A stretch of 14,242 nt of DNA from Christensenella sp. UBA2853. GTDB lineage: Bacteria; Bacillota; Clostridia; Christensenellales; Aristaeellaceae. How positions within the stretch are numbered: the stretch's first letter is position 1; each line of letters opens with the position of its first letter. The stretch lies in NCBI GenBank assembly GCA_002350845.1, contig DEFL01000016.1:16596-30837 (forward strand), written 5' to 3'. Position numbers and translations under genes: made by a program. Below, piece by piece: positions 5,823 to 11,447 of the stretch. The notes beneath the pieces are model-generated. The model made no database searches. It had not been told where the DNA came from and worked only from the letters and a program-made list of their open reading frames with translations.

Positions 5823-7406
5823 TTACGGTGCATACGCACTGACATTCATTCCAAAGGGGATGTGCCAGTTATTTGTGGCAAGCCTTGAAATCAGAGCGCT
5901 TGCCTGCTCAAACGTCCATGTGCCCACCTGCCTGAATCCATACCGTTCAAGGCAGCGAATCTGCTTGGGCGTTGACAGGCCTTCCTCCTGCCGTTTCATC
6001 AGCCGATCGATCAGCAGGCTGGCTTTCCCCATGTTCTCTACGGAATCCGGGAAGATACCCCGCTTCTCCAGAAACTGCAGCTGTTTCTGTGTCGGCGGCC
6101 CCATTTCCCACACGAAGGTCGGCTCATAGTTTGCCAGATCCTCGGCAGCAATGGACATCGCGTACTGCAGCGGATCCACCAGCTTCCGGGTACGGTTCCG
6201 CATAACGGCCAGCTGTTCTGCCAGTGCCCGTTCACGTTCCGCGAGGGTATCCCGCTCTGCGGTTTCCTCTGCCTCCATGATGTCCACACCGTATTCCGAA
6301 TCCATCACCTGCCGATCAATTTTCGCTGCAATGTTGGTATCCTTTGAAATCAGGGAGGACGGGCGGCACAGGTCATGCCGTTCTGTCAGCCACAGGAAAT
6401 CCAGAATCAGCAGTTCCTTCTTTCCGGGAGACAGGCGCGTCCCTCTGCCAATGGCCTGCTGATACAGGCTGCGCACTTTGGTTGGGCGGAGCATGACCAC
6501 GCAGTCCACACTCGGACAGTCCCAGCCTTCCGTCAAAAGCATGCTATTGCACAGCACGGTGTATTTCCCCTCTTCAAAATCCCGAAGGATCTGTGTGCGG
6601 TCAGCGCTGTTCCCATTGACTTCCGCTGCAGGCACACCCATTTCATTAAGCAGGGCACAGAAGGTCTGGGATGTGTGAATCAGAGGCAGGAAGACCACGG
6701 TTTTCCGATCCGCGTAGTTTTCCTCAATTTCCTGGGCAATCTGCCGAAGGTAGGGTTCCAGCGCTGAGCCGATCTCCCCCACGTTGTAATCTCCGTTGCT
6801 GACGCCAACCTCGCTGATGTCCAGCTGCAGCGGAATCATCTGGGCTTTGATCGGGCAAAGGTATCCTTCCCGGATGGCCTGCGTCATCGTGTATTCATAG
6901 GCCTGAGAATCAAAAAACGTACCGAGGTTACGTTTGTCTGCGCGGTCCGCAGTCGCTGTAACACCCAGTACGTTGGCCTCAGAAAAATACGCCAGCACCC
7001 GCTGGTAGGAATCAGACAGGCAGTGATGTGCCTCATCCACGATGATGGAGGAATAGTAATCCCGGGGAAAGCGGCTCAGACGCCTTTCCTGACAGAGCGA
7101 CTGCACGGATCCGACCGTGATCGGCAAGATGTTGCCAAGCGCCGAGGCGCTCGCTTTTTCATAGGCACACTCGATACCGGTCACCTGCCGGATCTTATCC
7201 GCAGCCTGATCCAGCAGCTCGCCCCGATGGGCCATCACCAGCACCCTGCCGCCACGGTTCACCCTGTCCTCTGCCACCTTGGAAAACACGACCGTTTTAC
7301 CACAGCCTGTGGGCAAGACCAGAAGTGTGCGCTTCCGGCCTTGCTCCCACTCGTGCAAAACTGCATCCCGCGCCTCAGCCTGATAGGGTCTGAGCGTCAT
7401 TGTCAT
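5823..7406 (-). CDS. Phage superfamily 2 DEAD/DEAH-box helicase
   Basis: A 527-residue ATP-dependent helicase. Visible motifs: RPYQ (6-9, Q-like), LPTGCGKT (31-38, Walker A), VDEAH (123-127, motif II), TAT (150-152, motif III), LLTEGWDCPSVDCVV (290-304, motif V region), and QQAIGRGTR (316-324, motif VI). The UvrB/Rad3-like layout matches helicases next to primase and DUF669 genes in many Bacillota siphoviruses. After the helicase core come a charged helix (about 376-405) and two similar C-terminal repeats of about 37 residues (438-476 and 478-514, pattern TxxQ...LE..G......AS.LI.RL). The start ATG at 7404-7406 has GAGGGGG 7 nt upstream; a second ATG two codons in is less likely. It ends 14 nt before the primase start and probably works with that protein at the replication fork. 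Confidence 0.93.
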   Translation of the reverse strand: MTMTLRPYQAEARDAVLHEWEQGRKRTLLVLPTGCGKTVVFSKVAEDRVNRGGRVLVMAHRGELLDQAADKIRQVTGIECAYEKASASALGNILPITVGSVQSLCQERRLSRFPRDYYSSIIVDEAHHCLSDSYQRVLAYFSEANVLGVTATADRADKRNLGTFFDSQAYEYTMTQAIREGYLCPIKAQMIPLQLDISEVGVSNGDYNVGEIGSALEPYLRQIAQEIEENYADRKTVVFLPLIHTSQTFCALLNEMGVPAAEVNGNSADRTQILRDFEEGKYTVLCNSMLLTEGWDCPSVDCVVMLRPTKVRSLYQQAIGRGTRLSPGKKELLILDFLWLTERHDLCRPSSLISKDTNIAAKIDRQVMDSEYGVDIMEAEETAERDTLAERERALAEQLAVMRNRTRKLVDPLQYAMSIAAEDLANYEPTFVWEMGPPTQKQLQFLEKRGIFPDSVENMGKASLLIDRLMKRQEEGLSTPKQIRCLERYGFRQVGTWTFEQASALISRLATNNWHIPFGMNVSAYAP

Positions 7407-7408
7407 CT

Positions 7409-7783
7409 TTAGTCCCCCTCATAAAGCGGGCCATCCGTCAGAATGTTCTTGCAGACGACGATCGCCACAAGCAGTGCGGCATTCCGGATATCCTTTGTTT
7501 TCTCAAAAGCTCTTACCTGATTCATGATCGCCATGTCCATGGCTGCCATCATGTCCCTGCGGCACACCGGGCGATTCACTTCCCGAAGCATCTTCTGGGC
7601 TTCCTTTGTTGCCTTTTCTCTGCGGAGGCGAATCCGCTGCATGCGCTGTGCTTTCACATCTGCCATGTCTTCCGGGGACAAATCTCCATAGACCGACCGG
7701 ATCAACTGATCGATCCCCTTTTCCGATTCCTGATAATCCCTCACAGGCGGATAGAACGAATCTCTGTTTTCTTCCCTGCTCAT
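7409..7783 (-). CDS. Small early phage protein, 124 residues, function unknown
   Basis: The start is placed at ATG 7781-7783 (MSREENRDSF) because GGAGGA lies 7 nt upstream and the DUF669 stop ends 1 nt before it; the frame is open 12 codons further up. Residues ~38-70 are strongly charged (DVKAQRMQRIRLRREKATKE), likely one long helix. The C-terminal ~50 residues (MMAAMDMAIMNQVRAFEKTK, NAALLVAIVVCKNILTDG) look like a helical pair; the hydrophobic stretch is too short for a sure membrane segment. It lies between DUF669 and helicase genes with gaps of 1-2 nt, so it probably serves the replication complex. I do not recognise the family. Confidence 0.75.
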   Translation of the reverse strand: MSREENRDSFYPPVRDYQESEKGIDQLIRSVYGDLSPEDMADVKAQRMQRIRLRREKATKEAQKMLREVNRPVCRRDMMAAMDMAIMNQVRAFEKTKDIRNAALLVAIVVCKNILTDGPLYEGD

Positions 7784-7784
7784 A

Positions 7785-8261
7785 TCAGAATCCTCCGTTT
7801 CCCCAGGGCAGGTCCGCATCCTTCACCGGAGTCATGGCCACGGACGGATCGTAATCGATGAAGCGTTCCACATCATTCGTCTTGCGGATCTGCCCATCCT
7901 TTGTGTATTCACGGGGCTTAAAATGCGCCTTGCCCCTGGCTCCTACCACCTTGTTCCAGTTCATGACGACCTTCTCGCCATGCTTTTTCTGACCAATGCT
8001 CCGGAAGAAGGCAGCCATCTTCCATTCCACGGTACGGTACAGCAGCAGGTCAATGCGGGCCGTCGCAGCGCCCTGGTCATTGTCAATGTTCAGGGTCAGT
8101 GTTGCCTTCGGGCAGGCCGGAATCTTCGGGCCACCGGGAAACTGCCCGCGCTCAAAATTGGTCACCGTGTAGGTATAATCCCCCTCCGGCAGAATGACAT
8201 ACTCCTGTCCATCATTCTCCAGAACATCGTCCCATCCCATTACGTTCGGATCATTTGCCAT
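7785..8261 (-). CDS. DUF669 family protein, probable phage ssDNA-binding protein
   Basis: 158 residues. The N-terminal pattern WDDVLENDG ... LPEGDYTYTV and the middle segment (KATLTLNIDNDQGAATARID, VEWKMAAFFRSIG, GARGKAHF) fit DUF669, a family found beside Sak4-like ATPases and helicases in Bacillota phages and thought to bind single-stranded DNA. The C-terminus ends DADLPWGNGGF, which resembles the acidic-hydrophobic tip (DxDLPF type) that ssDNA-binding proteins use to recruit partners. The start ATG at 8259-8261 has AAGGAGG 9 nt upstream. Residues 7-18 (VMGWDDVLENDG) closely match a linker in the primase of the same operon. The family is fairly sure; DNA binding follows from family knowledge. 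Confidence 0.85.
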   Translation of the reverse strand: MANDPNVMGWDDVLENDGQEYVILPEGDYTYTVTNFERGQFPGGPKIPACPKATLTLNIDNDQGAATARIDLLLYRTVEWKMAAFFRSIGQKKHGEKVVMNWNKVVGARGKAHFKPREYTKDGQIRKTNDVERFIDYDPSVAMTPVKDADLPWGNGGF

Positions 8262-8278
8262 GTTCGTGTTCCTCCTTC

Positions 8279-9292
8279 TTAAAACGGTACATATTCAGGA
8301 TTGTTCTGAATCGTAGTCACAACCTGGTCCCAGTTGTGCATCAGCCATCCCCGTACAAATTTCTCCGGGTATTCTTCGATCGGTTTCTCTGCAGGGAAGT
8401 GCCCCTTCTGAGCCACCAGCGTCTGGATCATCTCAGGAGAAATCTGTGCCTGCTCCATCCATTCCTTCAGCGTCTTCAGGGTTTCCGGCGTCACGGGCTG
8501 CAAAGGTTCCAATTTGGGGACGGATGCCGCTGTTTCCACCACCGCGTTCTTCTTCGGCAGCGAGATCTGCGATGAAGGCACCGGTTCAAAGACCGGAGCA
8601 ATACTCGCAAAGCTCAGATCCATTTCTTCGGGCAGATTATGGCGGTTCTTTGCATCCCAGCACGGATGGTGACTGGTATAGATGACCCGTTTGCCGCCCT
8701 GTGCCTTATGGGTATTCGCATCGGTCGCAATCACGTAAGTCTTGAAATTCAGGAACAGCAACGCATCCGGCCACTCTTTCAGCAAGGGTGCGGTCTGCTT
8801 GGACAGCTTCAGTTCCCAACGGTCAAAGGCCCCCTGTTCATCCGGCAATTCCTGCTTCCGCATTTTTGCGTGCGCCGTGATGACCACGTTCTTTCCGGAG
8901 CGAATCACCTGATCGCAGGCCTGCAGGAGGCGGGAAAACTCTTCTGCCAGATAGCTGTAGCCTTTGCCATACCCGAAGGCCTCAATTCCCGGCTGGCTGT
9001 ACTTCCTGCAGATATATTCAATGCACATGGATTCAGCCCAGTCTGCAGTATCGATCACCAGCGTCTCGCACACTTCCGGCGTATCGGCAATCTCCCTGAC
9101 CAGGGTGATCAGCTCATCCCAGTCCTGCGGTTTCTGCGTCCGCCGCACATCCAAATGCGCCGTCCCACCTTCCGTATCAATAAACAGCGGGTCCGGGCAT
9201 TGTGCGGCGAGGCTCGTTTTTCCAATGCCCTCCGAGCCGTAGAAAACCAGTTTCTGCGGGCGGGCAATCCGCCCCGAGGTAATATTCAGCAC
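8279..9292 (-). CDS. Sak4-like RecA-fold ATPase (phage recombination)
   Basis: 337 residues with a RecA-type ATPase core: Walker A YGSEGIGKTS (18-27), LFIDTEGG (36-43), Walker B TLVIDTAD (77-84), and VVITAH (136-141). This is the AAA_24/Sak4-like single-strand annealing group that sits with Gp157 and DUF669 in siphovirus replication modules. It probably promotes annealing or recombination at phage replication forks together with the DUF669 protein. After about residue 235 comes a Pro-rich linker and a C-terminal helical extension of about 75 residues (TPETLKTLKEWMEQAQISPE onward) that is not part of the ATPase. The start is GTG at 9290-9292: AAGGAGG lies 8 nt upstream and no in-frame ATG is nearby. 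Confidence 0.88.
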   Translation of the reverse strand: MLNITSGRIARPQKLVFYGSEGIGKTSLAAQCPDPLFIDTEGGTAHLDVRRTQKPQDWDELITLVREIADTPEVCETLVIDTADWAESMCIEYICRKYSQPGIEAFGYGKGYSYLAEEFSRLLQACDQVIRSGKNVVITAHAKMRKQELPDEQGAFDRWELKLSKQTAPLLKEWPDALLFLNFKTYVIATDANTHKAQGGKRVIYTSHHPCWDAKNRHNLPEEMDLSFASIAPVFEPVPSSQISLPKKNAVVETAASVPKLEPLQPVTPETLKTLKEWMEQAQISPEMIQTLVAQKGHFPAEKPIEEYPEKFVRGWLMHNWDQVVTTIQNNPEYVPF

Positions 9293-9305
9293 GTTGTTTT
9301 CCTCC

Positions 9306-9821
9306 TTATCTCAGATAACAGCTGGTGCTGGTCACCCGCTCTGCACCGGGAACCTTATCCCCTGCGTCCAGCAGTTTTCCCACATACAACTTGGAGATTT
9401 CTGGCTTTGGAATCCGATAGCATTCCTCATGCCCGTTCTTCTGAAGCCACTTGAAAGCCGCCTCCTCATCCGTCAGTTCCACGCGGCTGCTCTTGCGGTA
9501 GCACAGGGTTGCAATACCCAGATCGGTTTTCTGCCCGCCGCATTCCCTGTCAAGGATGGCGATCAGGTGTTCCTGCCGCTGTTCCATCCGCACACGGCGG
9601 TCATGCAGCCGCTTCTCTTCGGCTTTCATGCTCTGCACCGCTGCCTTCGTATTCAGGGACAGCTTGGCCAGGTACTGCAGAATATCTTCCCGCTTCAGGG
9701 CGAGGGTATTGATCTTCTCAAGGATCTCTTCCTCATTGGCCGGGACCTCCCCGGTTTCCGGATCCGGTTCCAGCTGGATCAGCAGTTCTTCCAGCTGCTG
9801 ATTGACTTCGTAGAGTTTCAA
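9306..9821 (-). CDS. Gp157-family siphovirus protein
   Basis: A 171-residue protein if started at TTG 9819-9821, giving MKLYEVNQQLEELL, the usual opening of the Siphovirus Gp157 family. AAGGGGAAGG lies just upstream. Residues ~10-100 are a long charged coiled coil (EILEKINTLALKREDILQYL, AVQSMKAEEKRLHDRRVRME), followed by a small beta domain (TLCYRKSSRVELTDEEAAFK ... ECYRIPKPEISKLYVGKLLD). The frame stays open upstream for 56 codons with two ATGs that also carry fair ribosome binding sites (9933-9935 and 9987-9989), so a longer protein of 209 or 227 residues is possible. Gp157 was linked to phage resistance in Streptococcus thermophilus; here it probably takes part in the recombination module. 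It lies 13 nt before the Sak4-like gene. Confidence 0.82.
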   Translation of the reverse strand: MKLYEVNQQLEELLIQLEPDPETGEVPANEEEILEKINTLALKREDILQYLAKLSLNTKAAVQSMKAEEKRLHDRRVRMEQRQEHLIAILDRECGGQKTDLGIATLCYRKSSRVELTDEEAAFKWLQKNGHEECYRIPKPEISKLYVGKLLDAGDKVPGAERVTSTSCYLR

Positions 9822-10049
9822 GGTTCCTTCCCCTTTCTTTGTTATGGATTCTGAATGGAGAATAGCAGCAGGACCGGCCCTTGAGTTAAACGCAGAAGGG
9901 GTGCAGGTCTTTTTTACAGTAGATAACTTTCTCATGGATCGTTCCTTTCCGGGAGCATCCCTTGTTTTCAGAAGAAGGAAAAGGACCATTTCAGCCCTTC
10001 CCGTCTTTACACTGTTTAGGATTTTCCGACCCGGTTTTTAGAAGTATGA
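9822..10049 (-). other. Gap with possible N-terminal extension of the Gp157 gene
   Basis: No independent gene is evident. The Gp157 frame is open through 9989 and holds ATGs at 9935 (AAAGGAA 6 nt upstream) and 9989 (GGGAAGGG about 6 nt upstream). The extra residues (MRKLSTVKKTCTPSAFNSRA and following) are unlike Gp157 and may be a former small gene fused in frame. Bases 9990-10049 hold no clear promoter or terminator. Confidence 0.35.
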
Positions 10050-10862
10050 TCAGAAAAAGTTTTTCAGCTTCCTTTCCACCCCGTTCAATCGATAGTCCAC
10101 AGCTTTCTGTGAAATGCCCAGCAGCTCGGCAATCTCCGCCTGTGTCAGATGGTCTTCATAGTAAAGATCAAAGACTTCCCTCTGCTTTTCCGTCATGGCA
10201 GCCCTGCGCTCCGCTTCCGTTTCTTTCCGGATATACTCGTCTTCCGGATTCGGAAAATGCGACCCGCAGCACCAGCAGTAGGATTTGTTCCCGTCATAGT
10301 CTTCCACATGAACAGCGTCACTCACGGTTCCCGCCGTCCTTGGATGCGCCAGATTCCGTTCGATGCTGTTTTCTCCGGCGATCACGACGGCAAGGTACCA
10401 GGGCATATCCCCCAGCTGCTCTGCGTCCAGCCGGTCTTCCCCAGATTCCGTTCCTTCGATGATCGCCCAGCTGTCCAGATCTTCCTCCAGATCGTAGTCG
10501 TCCCGATGTTCCTCTCTGAGCTTTTCAGCATAGGTCAGCGGGCTGTAATACTGTGCCGCGCGGATGGCCTCCGGCACCCACAGCACTGTTTTCCGGTCGC
10601 CATTGTCAAAAAGGGCATATCCACAATCGTACACTTCGCAGAAGCCTTCCCCGACCGGGATCCTGGCGATCACGGTATGGTTCTTCCTGAGCTGTTCGGA
10701 TCCCGGGCGGCGCTTCGCTTTTTCCATACCTTCCGTCCCTTTCTGGCTCTCCGCCGTTTTCCGGAGGATCGAAACCAGCTCCTTAAAGGAAGTCTCATTA
10801 TCCAGCAATCCTTGGCTGATGTTGCCGTTGATCGTGACATTTCCATGAATCGTGATATCCAT
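10050..10862 (-). CDS. Phage regulator with C-terminal sigma-70 region 4-like HTH
   Basis: 270 residues, first gene of the leftward replication operon. The C-terminus (223-268: MTEKQREVFDLYYEDHLTQA, EIAELLGISQKAVDYRLN) is a clear sigma-70 region 4/LuxR-type helix-turn-helix. The N-terminus starts ITIHGNVTINGN, a short beta-like repeat, followed by a charged segment. The middle (62-210) has a mixed fold with an acidic patch (DDYDLEEDLD, 121-130) and a CWCCGSHFP cysteine cluster (196-204) that could bind a metal only with other ligands. The start ATG at 10860-10862 has GGAAGGA 7 nt upstream. Position suggests control of early or middle phage transcription. I know no characterised family that covers the whole protein; only the HTH call is firm. 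Confidence 0.78.
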   Translation of the reverse strand: MDITIHGNVTINGNISQGLLDNETSFKELVSILRKTAESQKGTEGMEKAKRRPGSEQLRKNHTVIARIPVGEGFCEVYDCGYALFDNGDRKTVLWVPEAIRAAQYYSPLTYAEKLREEHRDDYDLEEDLDSWAIIEGTESGEDRLDAEQLGDMPWYLAVVIAGENSIERNLAHPRTAGTVSDAVHVEDYDGNKSYCWCCGSHFPNPEDEYIRKETEAERRAAMTEKQREVFDLYYEDHLTQAEIAELLGISQKAVDYRLNGVERKLKNFF

Positions 10863-10962
10863 ATCTGCGTCCTTCCCGCTGGACCATCCACGGCAGATCT
10901 TCGGACACCACGACGGATCGCCAAAAAGGACGCACCGTGCTTTGGGTGTCCCGGCAACCTCT

Positions 10963-11005
10963 TTCTGGAATCAACCCGCACATCTCTGTGCAGGGGATTC
11001 CAGAA
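10963..11005. repeat. Long perfect-stem hairpin in the control region
   Basis: TTCTGGAATC (10963-10972) is the exact reverse complement of 10996-11005. Inside, CCC/GGG and GCACA/TGTGC continue the stem around the tetraloop TCTC, giving about 18 base pairs with only small bulges. No T-run follows on either strand, so it is not a standard terminator. It lies about 100-140 nt upstream of the 270-residue regulator's start and would be in its 5' leader if transcription begins further right. Confidence 0.6.
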
Positions 11006-11065
11006 TTCCGTTACCTGAACATCCGCCGCCGTATGCATCCGGCTTTGAGATATTGTTTTTATCCG

Positions 11066-11091
11066 GAAACCATTGAGATTACTGTGGTTTC
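11066..11091. repeat. 7-bp inverted repeat in the control region
   Basis: GAAACCA (11066-11072) and TGGTTTC (11085-11091) are exact reverse complements with a 12-nt loop. The total span of 26 bp would suit a dimeric repressor site or an RNA hairpin; nothing here chooses between them. Confidence 0.35.
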
Positions 11092-11150
11092 AGCATCTCC
11101 CCGGTCACCTGACGCATTGAATGATACTCATCTCCGCGATCTATCTCAGC

Positions 11151-11166
11151 CACCCACGGGGGTGCC
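11151..11166 (+). promoter_or_regulatory. Operator-like box 1 (CACCCAYGGGGGTGCC)
   Basis: CACCCACGGGGGTGCC. The same 16-mer with one change occurs in the opposite orientation at 11282-11297. Each copy is itself a near palindrome (CACCC with GGGTG). On the minus strand it directly precedes the weak CTGAGA/TATCAT promoter-like pair. This fits a repressor or activator site for the leftward operon. Confidence 0.5.
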
Positions 11167-11281
11167 ACGTTTCTCGCCGCTGAGAGTCTCTTAAAAGACA
11201 GAAAAATGCTCTTTTCCTGCAAATACGGGCTGTTTTCTGCGAATAATTCACAAAATGTATGCTCTTTTTACTTCAAAACCG

Positions 11282-11299
11282 GGCACCCCCATGGGTGCC
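11282..11299 (-). promoter_or_regulatory. Operator-like box 2 (inverted copy)
   Basis: GGCACCC (11282-11288) and GGGTGCC (11293-11299) form a perfect 7-bp dyad around CCAT. Read on the minus strand the core is CACCCATGGGGGTGCC, 15/16 identical to box 1, which lies 115 bp to the left in the other orientation. It is a likely binding site of a dimeric DNA-binding protein encoded in the region (inference). Confidence 0.5.
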
Positions 11300-11370
11300 A
11301 AAAGGGCAAAAAAATTTTCTGCTATTCATCGGCCGGATGATTGGTCAAAGAAAGTCAATTTCTCCAGGGC

Positions 11371-11416
11371 AAAAAAAATAGGGCCAGATATCTGTGTTCC
11401 CACAGGCGTCTGGCCC
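11371..11416 (-). terminator. Strong intrinsic terminator of the metallopeptidase gene
   Basis: On the minus strand GGGCCAGA (from 11409-11416) pairs with TCTGGCCC (11381-11388), with an inner CTGTG/CACAG stem, followed by TA and eight T (11371-11378). It begins about 30 nt after the stop codon of the metallopeptidase gene and separates the switch region from the replication operon. Confidence 0.9.
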
Positions 11417-11447
11417 CGATCATATTCTAATCCAGCTTATTCCGTTT

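Larger units (their letters stand above)
10863..11370. other. Noncoding control region with several inverted repeats
   Basis: About 500 bases without a credible gene, between the metallopeptidase terminator and the replication operon. It holds inverted repeats GGACACC 10903-10909 with 10945-10951, a long hairpin at 10963-11005, GAAACCA 11066-11072 with 11085-11091, two near-identical 16-mers in opposite orientation (11151-11166 and 11282-11297), and a 12-bp direct repeat AGGGCAAAAAAA (11303-11314 and 11366-11377). The promoter of the leftward operon should lie here, but no strong -35/-10 pair is seen. The best weak candidate on the minus strand is CTGAGA, 17 nt, TATCAT, ending near 11125. This may mean activator dependence. 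Confidence 0.5.

Noticed and set aside
4747..6129. 460-codon open frame on the plus strand
   Set aside because: It lies antisense to the primase and helicase genes, whose motifs are unmistakable, and has no recognisable domain or ribosome binding site. A shadow of codon usage.
10670..11038. 122-codon minus-strand frame over the start of the 270-residue regulator
   Set aside because: No ribosome binding site, no family, and about half of it overlaps the well-supported regulator gene in another frame.
10937..11194. 85-codon plus-strand frame in the noncoding gap
   Set aside because: It runs through the strong hairpin at 10963-11005, has no ribosome binding site and no recognisable protein.
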